Shown here piece after piece: positions 7,257-16,868 of a stretch of DNA of 64,000 bases. The notes under the pieces are model-generated. The model did not search any database, was not told the origin of the DNA, and worked only from the letters and a program-made list of their open reading frames with translations. The stretch covers positions 44,403 to 108,402 of the forward strand of contig JAXDKG010000009.1 in the NCBI GenBank assembly GCA_034667225.1. The letters run 5' to 3'. Numbering within the stretch: position 1 is the stretch's first letter; each line of letters starts with the position of its first letter. The translations under genes were made by a program, and so were the position numbers. The stretch is from DATMER01 sp034667225. GTDB lineage: Bacteria > Acidobacteriota > Thermoanaerobaculia > Multivoradales > UBA5704.

Positions 7257-8854
7257 TGCTGAAGCCCCATTCCGGGCGCGACTACGCTCAGCTTCTGGAA
7301 GCGATGAACGAACTGCTCGCCGTGCTCTCCAGCGACGGCGACCAGGAAACCGCTTTGAAGGCCTCGTTCGAGGCCGCGGCGCGCGGGTTCGGCGCCCGCA
7401 AGGCCCTCCTCCTGCTGGTCGAGGACCGCGATCCCCTGCGCCTGCGCAATATTCACGTGCTGGGCAACCTCACGTCGGAGCAGGTCGAGGCGTGCGAGAG
7501 GGGAGAATCGGTCCATGGCGTAAGCCCTTCAGTGATCCATCGGGTGATCGAGAGCGGCCGGACCGAGCTGATCGAAGATCCCAGGCTGCAGGCCGACGCG
7601 TCGCGCACCCCTTCGCTGGAGGGCGGCGGATACAGCGTCCTCTGCGCGCCGATCCGCGATCCGCTGCGCGGGGTGGTGCTCGCCGTGGTCTACCTTCAAA
7701 GCAGCGGGATCATCGAGGCCTATGGCGAGCAGGACCGCGATTGGCTGGAGCGGTATGCCACGGCGGCCGGCCACGTCTTCGGGTTCACCTTCCGGCACCA
7801 GCGCCAGGAGCGCGAGTTGCGGGAGCTTCTGGACTCTCCGGTGCCCGACGATGCGCCGGAGATCCTCGGCGACTCCGCGCATGTCCAGGCACTGCGGCGC
7901 GCGCTCCATGAAACCTTTATTCCGTCGCTCGAGGCCGAGAACCCGGAGCCGATCCTGATCCTCGGCGAGCGGGGCACGGGCAAGGACCTCGTGGTCCGCT
8001 ATCTCCATGCCTACAGTGGACGCCGCCGCAAGCCCCTGGTCGTCGTCAACTGCGCCGAGATCACCGACGAGCTGGCGGCCTCGCGCTTCTTCGGCCACAA
8101 GAGGGGCGCCTTCACCGGCGCGCTCACCGACGAGCCCGGGTTCTTCCGCGCCGCGCATGGCGGTATTCTGTTTCTCGACGAGGTGGCGGAGCTGTCGCCG
8201 CGGGCGCAGGCTCATCTGCTGCGGGTTTTGGAAAACCATACGGTCGTGCCCGTGGGGCAGACGCGGGAGACCCGGGTCGATGTTGCCGTGATTCTAGCAA
8301 CCAATCAGGATTTGGACGAAGCGGTGCGCGAACGCTCGCTGCGGGCCGACTTCTATGATCGTTTCCGCAGCTTGACCATTCATCTTCTCCCTCTGCGCGA
8401 GCATCCCTGGGACATCCCGCTGCTGCTCGATCATTACCGGCGGCACCACGAGCGCAAACAGCGCAAGCGCACGCTCGGTTTCGCCCGTGAGGCCTTGCGG
8501 TCACTGGTCGCCTACAGCTGGCCCGGCAACGTGCGGGAGCTGGCCCGCGCCTGCTCGCTTTTCGTGATCCATGCCCGGCCTGGAGCCTGGATCGACCCGG
8601 CGCTCCTCGACGCCTGCCTGCCGGACCTCCGCCACGCGAGCCCCAATCCAAAGGCCGGGCCGTTCCTGGAGGAAGGTGCCACGATGCGCGACGCCGTCAA
8701 CGCCTTCCAGCGCGAGCTGATCCAGTCGCGCCTGGAGCTGCACGGCGGGAGCGTGAAGGCCACCCGGGAGAGCCTCGGGCTCCCCAAGGTGACCTTCCAC
8801 CGCTACATGAAGAGGCTGGGGATCACGGCCGCAACGGCCGGATCCGAGGACTGA
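7256..8854 (+). CDS. GAF-AAA+-Fis sigma-54-dependent transcriptional activator
   Basis: A 532-residue enhancer-binding protein. A GAF-like sensor occupies about residues 20-175. The AAA+ domain follows with Walker A GERGTGKD, the sigma-54-contacting GAFTGA loop intact in KRGAFTGALTDEPGFF, Walker B GGILFLDEVAEL and an AYSWPGNVREL C-subdomain. A Fis-type helix-turn-helix (ATRESLGLPKVTFHRYMKRL) ends the protein. The ATG at 7256 overlaps the HEPN stop; a GTG one codon earlier is possible. It converges on a glycosidase gene 6 bp away whose promoter region has a GG-N10-GC element and dyad upstream site, making that gene (and its paralogue at 16.9 kb) likely targets. Confidence 0.92.
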   Translation: MLKPHSGRDYAQLLEAMNELLAVLSSDGDQETALKASFEAAARGFGARKALLLLVEDRDPLRLRNIHVLGNLTSEQVEACERGESVHGVSPSVIHRVIESGRTELIEDPRLQADASRTPSLEGGGYSVLCAPIRDPLRGVVLAVVYLQSSGIIEAYGEQDRDWLERYATAAGHVFGFTFRHQRQERELRELLDSPVPDDAPEILGDSAHVQALRRALHETFIPSLEAENPEPILILGERGTGKDLVVRYLHAYSGRRRKPLVVVNCAEITDELAASRFFGHKRGAFTGALTDEPGFFRAAHGGILFLDEVAELSPRAQAHLLRVLENHTVVPVGQTRETRVDVAVILATNQDLDEAVRERSLRADFYDRFRSLTIHLLPLREHPWDIPLLLDHYRRHHERKQRKRTLGFAREALRSLVAYSWPGNVRELARACSLFVIHARPGAWIDPALLDACLPDLRHASPNPKAGPFLEEGATMRDAVNAFQRELIQSRLELHGGSVKATRESLGLPKVTFHRYMKRLGITAATAGSED

Positions 8855-8860
8855 GGCGCG

Positions 8861-10654
8861 TCAGTTGATCTGGGTGAGCTTCAGCACCACGTCGAAGTCG
8901 TACTTGGGCGACCTGATCTGGCACGGCAGCGGCGAGAAGCCGCCGGTGCAGGTGTTGTCGGCGTTGTAGGTGAGGGTGAACGGCGCCTGCAGGCTTGCCC
9001 GGTCCTTGGGCCGGATCCACTCCACCGTGTACGACTTGCCCGGCGTGAGGCTGAGCTGGAGCGTCTCCTGGTATTTGGCCAGGCCGATCTGCGGGCTGTA
9101 GCCGTTCAAGGGCAGGTTGCCGGAGGTGCAGCCGGAGAGCGAATCCGTCCCGCTCTGGCACCGCCGCAGGCTGTTGTGGATGTAGAGCACGTACACGCGC
9201 GTCGTGGCGGTGCTCGCCGGCTCGAGCGCGGCCCAGAAAATGCGGGCGCTCTTGCCGGTGCGATAGAAGCCCCAGTCCTGGAGGTTGGGGAGCCACGCGG
9301 GATGCGTGACGCTGCCGTCGGCCGGGGTGCGCCGGAGGTCGGCCAGGGGCAGGCCGGCGATGAAGGTCCGCAGGTGCCCCATCTGCACGCGCACGTCCTG
9401 GCCGACCGCCGAGTCGTGGCGATATCCCCAATGGTCGTACGCAGCGCCCCGGTTCACCATGAACTCCCATCCCTCGGCCCGGCCGGAGTCCGGCCCGCCG
9501 ACGTCGGTCGAGAGAACGCTGTCGAAGACGGGCGGCAGCGTGACTGCATTGTCGAGGGGGAGCGCAGAGATCTTCGTCTCGTTGAACCCCAGGAGCTTGC
9601 CCGCGTTGAACGCGCTGATGCCGGAGCCGCGGATGAGCTGCATCGCGCCCATGTTGCCGCGCGGCGAGTAGATCTCGGTGTAGTGGCCGTTGACCACGTC
9701 CACGTTCGCCATGGTGAGGTAGTTGGTGGTCGTGTTGCTGGGGTTGACGGCGATGCGGTGGCGGCGGGTGAGGCCCGGAGTCAGGCCCACGCGCGCGTTG
9801 TCGAGGGTGGCCGTATGGTTGGCCAGGTCGGCGTGCCACGCCGACACGAGCGAGGGGGTGCCCTCCGGCTCATTGGCGATCTCCCAGTAGACGTTGTCGT
9901 AGCACCAGAGGCGGTCGACCGTCCATTTGATCAGGTCTTTCTGCACCTGCCGGGGCCGGTTGCCGTTGACAGGGTCCGCCGCCGTGCGCGCGAAGTAGCT
10001 CTGATCGGAGAAGCCCGCGTTCTGGAGCGTGTTGCCGGGCAGGGTGCAGGTCGTGTCGCTGGGCTGGAAGACGCCGGACGAGTTGACGCACACCTTGCCC
10101 TTGGCGTTGTCCCAGGGACCGCCGGGGAACGTGCCCTCCCCAGGGGCGAAGAACGTGGCTTCCAATGTGATGTCTTTGCCGCGGGCGAAGTCGACCACGT
10201 TCTCGAGCTTGTCGAAGTACACTTCGTTGACGCGGTCCAACCGCCAGTACGCCGGAGTGGGGCCCGAGGCGGGCACCAAAACGAACGGGTAGGCGCTGAA
10301 GGTTGTGCCGCTCGTGACCGGACTGGTGCCCGCGAGGGACACCCAGAGGCGCATCTTGTTCAGGTTCTGGTTGTCGATCGAGTTGATGACCTCCTGCGCG
10401 TTGGCACGGTTGCAAATGTTCGTGTCCGCAAGCGGGATGTGGCAGGCGGCATCGGCGGAGACTCCCACCAGCGGCCGCAGCGCGGTGGTGCCCATGCAGA
10501 AGTATCGCCCGTTCGAGCAGTACCCGATCGGCGTGCTGCTGCCGGTGAAGTTCTCACAGCGCAGGCTCGCTGGCGGCACTTCCGTCGCGAACGCGGCGAC
10601 CGAGGCGAGCAGACCTGCCGCCAGGAGGATGTGGATTGATCGAAGTCGGTTCAT
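8861..10654 (-). CDS. Secreted clan GH-A (cellulase-like) glycoside hydrolase
   Basis: A 597-residue exported protein. I start it at MNRLRSIHILL because AAGGAG precedes it and a signal peptide follows at once (IHILLAAGLLASVAAFA, cleavage near residue 24). The central part is a beta/alpha-barrel: NLNKMRLWVSLAG, ENVVDFARGKDITLEATFF, and VYWEIANEPEG, where the Glu of NEP is the expected acid/base of clan GH-A. I could not identify the nucleophile Glu with confidence. The C-terminal 100 residues look like a beta-sandwich. The upstream sigma-54-type promoter and dyad element are shared with the gene at 16869. Substrate is unknown. Confidence 0.75.
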   Translation of the reverse strand: MNRLRSIHILLAAGLLASVAAFATEVPPASLRCENFTGSSTPIGYCSNGRYFCMGTTALRPLVGVSADAACHIPLADTNICNRANAQEVINSIDNQNLNKMRLWVSLAGTSPVTSGTTFSAYPFVLVPASGPTPAYWRLDRVNEVYFDKLENVVDFARGKDITLEATFFAPGEGTFPGGPWDNAKGKVCVNSSGVFQPSDTTCTLPGNTLQNAGFSDQSYFARTAADPVNGNRPRQVQKDLIKWTVDRLWCYDNVYWEIANEPEGTPSLVSAWHADLANHTATLDNARVGLTPGLTRRHRIAVNPSNTTTNYLTMANVDVVNGHYTEIYSPRGNMGAMQLIRGSGISAFNAGKLLGFNETKISALPLDNAVTLPPVFDSVLSTDVGGPDSGRAEGWEFMVNRGAAYDHWGYRHDSAVGQDVRVQMGHLRTFIAGLPLADLRRTPADGSVTHPAWLPNLQDWGFYRTGKSARIFWAALEPASTATTRVYVLYIHNSLRRCQSGTDSLSGCTSGNLPLNGYSPQIGLAKYQETLQLSLTPGKSYTVEWIRPKDRASLQAPFTLTYNADNTCTGGFSPLPCQIRSPKYDFDVVLKLTQIN

Positions 10655-10709
10655 AGCTTGCTCCTTGCAGAAATGAGCCGCTTTCATCGCCGGCTCGACC
10701 GCAAGGAAG

Positions 10710-10725
10710 TGCAGAGCCCGGACCA
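10710..10725 (-). promoter_or_regulatory. Putative sigma-54 (-24/-12) promoter of the GH-A gene
   Basis: On the minus strand it reads TGGTCCGGGCTCTGCA. The -24 GG and -12 GC are separated by exactly 10 nt, and the TGG, CG and TGCA positions match the sigma-54 consensus. The -12 end lies 56 nt upstream of the start codon. The gene at 16869 has a near-identical element. Confidence 0.6.
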
Positions 10726-10765
10726 GCCGGCGGGCGCTTGAAAAGAAAGGATTTTCGAGCGCCGT

Positions 10766-10814
10766 GGTTCCATCTTTGGAACCCTGCGACGCAGGGGACG
10801 GTTCCAGATCCGGA
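10766..10814 (-). promoter_or_regulatory. Dyad-rich upstream element shared by two GH-A genes
   Basis: The plus strand contains GGTTCC and TTCCATCTTTGGAACCCT, then GCAGGGGACGGTTCC and ATCCGGA. The same order of motifs occurs at 18829-18879. Dyads such as GGAACC/GGTTCC suggest binding of a dimeric or oligomeric activator. The site lies about 40 bp beyond the -24 element, suitable for a sigma-54 enhancer. Confidence 0.55.
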
Positions 10815-10818
10815 CCGT

Positions 10819-13800
10819 CTATCGCCAGTCGCCGGTGATTTGGAACGCGGCCCAGTGGTACGGGTGGGAGAAGGCCTTGCTCCGGATCAGGTCGGCCTGG
10901 GCCGACCGCAGCGCCTCATCCTTGCTCCGGCCCTGGCGCAGGTAGCCGTAGAAGCGCTTCATCAGGTCCGCGGTGGAGTCGTCGGCGACGCTCCAGAGCG
11001 AGGCGAGGACAGAGCGCGCACCGGCGTATTGGAATGCACGCGTCAAGCCGAGAAGCCCTTCGCCCCCCATCTCCCTTCCCAGAGCCGTGTCGCAGGCCGA
11101 GAGGGTGACCAGGTCGGCGTCGAGGCGCACGCTCTCCAGGATCTCCCAGGCCTGGAGCAGGCCATTGTCCCGGCCCTCCTGTGGACGATCGGGAATCGTC
11201 AGGGCGAGGGAGGAGTTCAGCGGAAAGTGCTCGTCGAGCAGGCCGTGGCAGGCGAAGTGGACGAGGCGCGACTCGGGTCCGAGGGACTTTGCCTTCTCCT
11301 CCGTGGCTTCCCGGCCGAGGTAGACCCGGGGGTTCGGATACAAGGCGGCGATGGCCTCGACCTCACGGCGCGAAGAAGGGAGGGGATCGAGAGTCAACCC
11401 GCGGCGGACGATCTCGCGGATGCCGGGATCGGCGGAGGCATCCGGCGCCGACTGCGGGTAAGCAGGATCGCCGAAGGCCGCGAGCTGCTCCTTCCCGGGG
11501 TCTCGCGCGGCCGGGCGCGACCGCACCAGCTCCGCGTAGACCGTGGCGGAGAGCACCGAATGGACCGGCTTCCATTCGATGAGATGGCGGTCACCGCGCA
11601 TCAGGGCGGTGAAAGGCAATGTGTACAGCGGGCCATCCACGGAGAGGAGGATCCGTTGCGCTCCGGCAATCCGTGCCTCGGCGGGGCGGACGAGCAGGCG
11701 GTAGAGATGCCGTGCCCGGGCATCGAGCGCCGCGCGTTCGGAGCTGGGGCGCTGCACGAGCCGGCGGAAGCTCTCCACCTCCTCGCGCAGAGCCTTCGTG
11801 CCGGCAGCAATCCGGAAGACCGATAGACCGGGGCCGCCTGCGCCCGCGGATTGAACGACGAAGAGCCAGGTCCTCTCCGGTCCTACGGCATAGGCGAGGA
11901 GCACGGTGCCAGGATCGAGGACGGCGCGGGTGCCTGCCAGATCGAGCGGCTCGGGGTCCTGAAGCGCGGCGGCGCGGGGTGACTCCCGCCGGATCCTGGC
12001 GAGGATCTCCTCCTGGCGGCTGCGCAGGTCGCGCAGCTCGCCCGTTAGCTGCTCGATCTCGGCGTCGTCCCGGCCTGCGCTCAGGCGGGCAAGCTGCGCC
12101 TGGACGCGGTCGTACTCGGCGTCGGCGTGCCGGCGCTCGGCGGCGATCTGCGGCGGCAGGTCCGTGAGGCGGAGGTCCCGTTCGGAGAGAGTGGCCAGGA
12201 AAGAGCGGGCGCGGCCGCGCTCCAGGGCGTGGAACGCTTCGGCGGGCCGTCCGAGTTGGATCAGACCTTCCAGGCAGGCTTGATAGTAGTCGGCGATGGA
12301 GGCCTCGAACGAGATCCGCGCTTCCGGGGTACCGCCGAGCCTGGTGCGCTGGCGATCGAGGACGTCGATGGCGCGGCAGAGGTCGCGGGTCCCTTCTTCG
12401 TGCCGGCCGGCCTGGCGCTCGGCACGGCCCAGGAAATGGAGCGCCTCGGCCTCACCGATCGCCCCCGGAGCGAGCTCGTGCCGGAGCTCCAGGGCGTGGC
12501 GGTGGAGCGCGAGGGCTTCCGTCAGGCGCCCGCGCCGGGCGGCGACCTCACCCAGGTCGCGCAGCAGGTCGGAGGTCCAGAGGCTCTCGGGCGCTTTTCC
12601 TTCGTAGATCGTGAGCGATCTGCGAAGGTATTCTTGCGCCGTGGCGAGATCGCCGGCGGCCATTTCCAGCCGCCCGAGCTGCTCGAGGATCTCCGCTACG
12701 TTGACAGATTCCGGCGAGGCCCTTTCCTCCGCTGCCAGATCGCGCTTCAGGTAGCCCCGCCCCGCGGCGAAGTCGCCTCGCAGAGCCGCCAGGATCCCCA
12801 GATTGGTCAGGGCGCCGTAGGACAGCGCGTCCAGGGAGACCTTCTCCTGCATCGCGAGGGCGCGTCGATTGTAGGCCTCGGCCGCGGCCAGGTCGCCGCG
12901 GCGCTCGGCCAGGTTGCCCAGATTGATCAGGGTTCTGGAGATCTGTAACTCTTTGGATGCCTTCCGTTCGTCCAATTCCAGGGCGCGCCGGAGCAGGTCG
13001 TCGGCCATGGCGAGGTCGCCGCGCTGCATCATGACGTCCGCAAGGCTGTTCAGGCAGTTCGCCACGCTTTCGCCGTCGGGGTCGTCCTTCTCGAAGATCG
13101 CGAGCGCCTGCCGGTAAAGGCCTGCCGATCTCTCCAGATCTCCGCGGTCCCGGGCCAGGTCGCCGAGGTTTTGAAGGAAGAGGGCGTGGTCGGCCGTGTT
13201 TGCAGCCACACGGCGCTGCAGCACCTCGGCGCGCGTGAGGTAATCCTCTGCCGTGGCGAGATCGCCGCGCAGGCGGGCGAGAAGTCCCAGGTTGTTGAGG
13301 CTTCCCGTGACCTCGATCGACCCGGGTGCCAGCTCTTCCCGGATCGCCAGGGCCTGCCGCAGAAGGGTTTCGCCGCCAGGAGGGTCACCCGTGCTCGCGA
13401 CGGCGACGCCCAGGTGGTTGAGCGTGCGCGCTTCGGCCAGGCTCCGCGGGGCCGCCGCACGATCGAGCGCCAGGGCTTTCTGGAGACGATCGATCGCCGC
13501 GTCCCAGTTTCCGAGGCGCCCCAACGTCCACCCCCAATCGTGGAGGAGCTGGGCTGCCGCCGAAGGCTGAGGCTCCTGCTCCAGAAGCTCCACGGCCTCG
13601 CCGTAGGCGGCGTCCGCCTCGGGCCTCTTCCCGGCCTCGAAGAGCGTCCTTGCCAGCCGGTCCAGAAACCACGCGGCGAGCCGGCCATCTCCGGCAGTCC
13701 GTGCGGATTGCGCCGCGGACCGCCAGCTCCGCTCGGCCGCGGCGAGGTCGCCTGCCGCGATGCTCGTCTTCCCTGCCGAATACAAATCCGCCAGGCCGGC

Positions 13801-14841
13801 TGGGAGACCGGGCCGCGTTTCGATTCTCCACTCCCCCGCGGTGAGCGTCCAGGCTCTCTCCTCGTCGCCGCGCTTTCCGCGCAAGGTGACGGGGCGCCGC
13901 GGGGCCTCTTCGATCTCGAGCGGCAGCAGGTCGTAGGGAGAGCGCACGAGCCCGCTGGCAGCCGCAGAGGACCACGAGAGGATCTCGTCTCCCGGTTGCA
14001 GCCCCGCCTTCTCGCCCGGCGAGCGCGGCGCCACGCTTTCGATCACGACGCCGGCTGCTGCCCGCGGGCACCCTTCGTCCACGATCCCCAGCCCGTGGTC
14101 CACGGCGGCGAGCAGAGCCCGCAGGCTACCGTCTTCCGCCGCCTCGACGGCCTTCCGCAATCGCTCGCGCGCCTCGGCTTCCTCTCTGGAGAGGGTGACG
14201 AAGTCAGCCTCGCCGCGGGCTACCGGTCCAGGCCTGTCCAGCGCCTTGACGGTCCAGTGATAGAGGGCGCCGGGCACAAGGAGCCCGGCCGGGACGCTGA
14301 TGGCAGGATCTTCTGTCACGGCGCCAAAGACCACCTTCCCGCGGGTGTCCTCGACGTCCACCTGGTGGCGAGCGGCGCCGCTGGCAGGCTGGAAGCGCAG
14401 GACGGTGGCGCCGGCGAGGGTCACGGTCCCATCTCGCGGGGAGAGGCAGTCGATCTCGTCGCCCCGGATGCGCACGGCTCCTGCCTTGAGGCCAGGGTGG
14501 TCCTCCTTCACGATCGGCAGGAGCCGTGGCAGGGGAGACACCCGGGTGAGCGCCCTCACAGTCCCCGCGCGGGAGGCCAGATCCTTTTTTCCGATCGTCA
14601 CCCGCGAACGCTCGCCCAGCTCGTAGCGGAGCCCGTTCACGAACGCGAGCGCCACGCGCGAGCCCGGGCTCAGCTCCAGGGCCGTGCCTGCGGGCAGCCG
14701 GTCGAACAGACGCAGGGGCCGGTGAACGGGAGTGGTGAGCGAGGCTTCGCCGGCGAGCGAGTAGATGATGGCGACGGGCTCGTCCGCCGCGGCCGGAAGC
14801 GCGAGAAGGACGGCGAGACCCAGGATAGAAAGGCTTTTCAT
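10819..14841 (-). CDS. FecR/PDZ-like, TPR and CHAT caspase-like protease
   Basis: A 1340-residue exported protein starting MKSLSILGLAVLL (signal peptide to about residue 19). N-terminal beta-rich segments (GSRVALAFVNGLRYELGERS) resemble FecR/PEGA folds. A PDZ-like region follows (SPGEKAGLQPGDEILSW), then about ten TPR units (EVTGSLNNLGLLARLRGDLA and similar). The C-terminal CHAT domain carries caspase-clan catalytic residues His1199 (HFACHG) and Cys1250 (LSACDT). Its start overlaps the kinase stop by ATGA, so kinase and protease form a two-gene signalling unit. CHAT proteases cut partner proteins in response to cues sensed by associated domains; the target here is unknown. Confidence 0.9.
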   Translation of the reverse strand: MKSLSILGLAVLLALPAAADEPVAIIYSLAGEASLTTPVHRPLRLFDRLPAGTALELSPGSRVALAFVNGLRYELGERSRVTIGKKDLASRAGTVRALTRVSPLPRLLPIVKEDHPGLKAGAVRIRGDEIDCLSPRDGTVTLAGATVLRFQPASGAARHQVDVEDTRGKVVFGAVTEDPAISVPAGLLVPGALYHWTVKALDRPGPVARGEADFVTLSREEAEARERLRKAVEAAEDGSLRALLAAVDHGLGIVDEGCPRAAAGVVIESVAPRSPGEKAGLQPGDEILSWSSAAASGLVRSPYDLLPLEIEEAPRRPVTLRGKRGDEERAWTLTAGEWRIETRPGLPAGLADLYSAGKTSIAAGDLAAAERSWRSAAQSARTAGDGRLAAWFLDRLARTLFEAGKRPEADAAYGEAVELLEQEPQPSAAAQLLHDWGWTLGRLGNWDAAIDRLQKALALDRAAAPRSLAEARTLNHLGVAVASTGDPPGGETLLRQALAIREELAPGSIEVTGSLNNLGLLARLRGDLATAEDYLTRAEVLQRRVAANTADHALFLQNLGDLARDRGDLERSAGLYRQALAIFEKDDPDGESVANCLNSLADVMMQRGDLAMADDLLRRALELDERKASKELQISRTLINLGNLAERRGDLAAAEAYNRRALAMQEKVSLDALSYGALTNLGILAALRGDFAAGRGYLKRDLAAEERASPESVNVAEILEQLGRLEMAAGDLATAQEYLRRSLTIYEGKAPESLWTSDLLRDLGEVAARRGRLTEALALHRHALELRHELAPGAIGEAEALHFLGRAERQAGRHEEGTRDLCRAIDVLDRQRTRLGGTPEARISFEASIADYYQACLEGLIQLGRPAEAFHALERGRARSFLATLSERDLRLTDLPPQIAAERRHADAEYDRVQAQLARLSAGRDDAEIEQLTGELRDLRSRQEEILARIRRESPRAAALQDPEPLDLAGTRAVLDPGTVLLAYAVGPERTWLFVVQSAGAGGPGLSVFRIAAGTKALREEVESFRRLVQRPSSERAALDARARHLYRLLVRPAEARIAGAQRILLSVDGPLYTLPFTALMRGDRHLIEWKPVHSVLSATVYAELVRSRPAARDPGKEQLAAFGDPAYPQSAPDASADPGIREIVRRGLTLDPLPSSRREVEAIAALYPNPRVYLGREATEEKAKSLGPESRLVHFACHGLLDEHFPLNSSLALTIPDRPQEGRDNGLLQAWEILESVRLDADLVTLSACDTALGREMGGEGLLGLTRAFQYAGARSVLASLWSVADDSTADLMKRFYGYLRQGRSKDEALRSAQADLIRSKAFSHPYHWAAFQITGDWR

Positions 14842-16736
14842 GACGCCGGGACCTCCGGAGGAGAAGGAAGGATGCGCCGCAGGGCGAGCGCGGCAAGAAG
14901 CCCGAGCAGGAGCAGCAGCAGGGGAGCCGCAACCGGGAGCATCAGGCCGGTCCACCAGAAGACCGGGAACGAGAGCGCCAGGTAGATGCCTGCCGCCGGA
15001 ACGGACCAGATCGCGGCCCGGCCGCCGCAGAGCACGCCGCCGATGGCGAGGGCTGTTGCACACCACAGGGCGGCGAGGACCGGCATCCTGGCCGGCTCCC
15101 GCACCGGCATGCCCGCGAGGATCGTGTCCACCATCAGGGCCTGGAATGTGAGCCCGGACACGGCCGCCCCCGGAATGCGATGGTAGTCGTCCCCGGAGCC
15201 GCGCAGCTCCCCGCCCACGAGCACGAGCCGGTCGCGGAACATCCCGGGGCTCCGCTGGAGGGCCATGGGGACCTGGCGCCAGGAGATCCGCGAGTAGCGC
15301 GGCCAGTCGATCCGGGTGTCGATCTGGAAGTCCCGCGGCTGCTCTCCGGTCCGGCCCGCCGCCAGCGCGGCCCACGAAGGCCGTGCGTTCCCCGAGCGGT
15401 CGCGGAAGCGGAGCCGGCCACGGCGGACGGCGCCGTCCTGGTCCTCGTCCAGGTTGACGAAGCCGAAGAGTTGAGAGGTCTGCGCGCCGAGCGCCGCCGC
15501 GGTCAGCCCATCCAGGCACTGCGGACCGATCACGCTGCCGTCGGGAGCGGAGAACGCGGCGAGCGTCAGGGTTTCGGGGTGGCGCAGGACCAGGTCCGAG
15601 AAACTTCGCGAGGCGCTCCACTGCGCGGGCAGCAGGAGGTCGATCGCGATGCTGCGCGCGCCGGCATCGAAGATCCTGGACAGGATGCGCCCGACCTCGT
15701 CCGCCCGGTCCGCCAGGGAGAGAGCGCTGCTGTCGAGGCTCGCCTCGTCGATGGTGATCAGCAGGATGCGCGGGTCGGGGGCTCTCGCGGGCGACGTGCG
15801 GACGCGCAGATCCTGGAGCCGGCGCTCGACGCCCGGCGAGGGTAGGAAGAAGGCCACGGCGGCCAGGGCTGCGGCGAGGCCCACCGCGATCCACGTCCGC
15901 CTCGGGACCTCGACGGCCTTCCACCGCGCCAGCTCGGCCCGCGCCATGCCTTCCCGAAGGAGGCGCACGGCCTCGCCCGCGGTGCGGGGACGGCGGGACG
16001 GGTCCTTCTGCAGCGCCTCCCGGAGAGCGAGCCAGACTTCCGCGGGCAGGGGGAGCGGAGGCGGCTCCGACTCCAGGTGGCCGGCCAGAACCTCGGCCAC
16101 CGATCCCCGGAACGGCGGCCTGCCCCCGAGGAGCTCGTACGTGAGCACGCCGAACGAGTAGACGTCCGAGGCGCGGCTGGCTCTCCCGTTGCGGATCAGC
16201 TCCGGGGCCGCGTAGAGCGGAGTGCCGATCTCCTCGTCACCGGTCCTGTCCGAGAGCAGCTCCGCGAGGCCGAAGTCGAGGACCTTGACCTGACCCGTCG
16301 TGCAGACAAGGACGTTGCCGGGCTTGAGATCGCGGTGAAGGACGCCCGCGCTGTGGGCGGCATCGATCGCATCGGCGATCTGGTCGAGCAGGGGAAGCGC
16401 CTGCGCGAAGGCCAGAGGACCCGCGAGGGGCATCCCTTCGAGAAGCTCCGTGACGATGTAGTCGATCCCGGAATCGGTGGCCTCGACGATGTGGGGGTGC
16501 CGGAGGCGTCCGAGCGCCACAGCCTCCCTGCGGAAGCGCTCGAGAGCGGCGGGAGCCGGGGGGCCCGCGGTCTTCAGGAGCTTGATCGCGAAGGACTTCT
16601 GCAGGCCGGCGTGCACCGCCCGATAGACGGTCCCGGCGGTTCCTTCTCCTAGACGCTCCTCCAGGCGGTACCTGCCGCCGACGAGGGGTGGTTCGAAGGT
16701 CGCTTGCGTGGCGCTTCCCGCTCTTGAGCTGCCCAT
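14838..16736 (-). CDS. Ser/Thr protein kinase with extracytoplasmic CHASE2 sensor
   Basis: A 632-residue receptor kinase. Residues 20-275 form a Hanks-type kinase: GEGTAGTVYRA glycine loop, AIKLL with the ATP-anchoring Lys, catalytic HRDLKPGN, metal-binding DFG and YAAPE. All key residues are intact. A membrane segment (about 285-300, IAVGLAAALAAVAFFL) leads to a CHASE2 domain (LQDLRVRTSPARAPDPRILL onward), then three more membrane helices near the C-terminus. CHASE2 senses extracytoplasmic signals. The gene is translationally coupled to the CHAT protease. A terminator at 16821-16845 insulates it from the upstream gene. Confidence 0.92.
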   Translation of the reverse strand: MGSSRAGSATQATFEPPLVGGRYRLEERLGEGTAGTVYRAVHAGLQKSFAIKLLKTAGPPAPAALERFRREAVALGRLRHPHIVEATDSGIDYIVTELLEGMPLAGPLAFAQALPLLDQIADAIDAAHSAGVLHRDLKPGNVLVCTTGQVKVLDFGLAELLSDRTGDEEIGTPLYAAPELIRNGRASRASDVYSFGVLTYELLGGRPPFRGSVAEVLAGHLESEPPPLPLPAEVWLALREALQKDPSRRPRTAGEAVRLLREGMARAELARWKAVEVPRRTWIAVGLAAALAAVAFFLPSPGVERRLQDLRVRTSPARAPDPRILLITIDEASLDSSALSLADRADEVGRILSRIFDAGARSIAIDLLLPAQWSASRSFSDLVLRHPETLTLAAFSAPDGSVIGPQCLDGLTAAALGAQTSQLFGFVNLDEDQDGAVRRGRLRFRDRSGNARPSWAALAAGRTGEQPRDFQIDTRIDWPRYSRISWRQVPMALQRSPGMFRDRLVLVGGELRGSGDDYHRIPGAAVSGLTFQALMVDTILAGMPVREPARMPVLAALWCATALAIGGVLCGGRAAIWSVPAAGIYLALSFPVFWWTGLMLPVAAPLLLLLLGLLAALALRRILPSPPEVPAS

Positions 16737-16820
16737 GTCCTGGTCTCTTCCCGCCCTCTTCTACGCATTTCCAGGCAGCGCTGTTCTGGCTCGCGCATAA
16801 ACCCCTCCAGGAACGGCAAA

Positions 16821-16845
16821 GAGCCCCCTCGCCAGGAGGGGGCTC
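16821..16845 (-). terminator. Rho-independent-like terminator of the GH-A gene
   Basis: A perfect 10-bp stem GAGCCCCCTC/GAGGGGGCTC (16821-16830 and 16836-16845) with a 5-nt loop. Read on the minus strand it lies 24 nt past the stop at 16869 and is followed by only a short T-run (TTTGCC), so strength is uncertain. Confidence 0.6.
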
Positions 16846-16868
16846 ACGATCGATGGTCCTTTCCTATT

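Noticed and set aside
14842..15924. 360-residue N-terminal extension of the first CHAT protein
   Set aside because: It is an out-of-frame reading of the CHASE2 kinase gene; the true start has a signal peptide and ATGA overlap.
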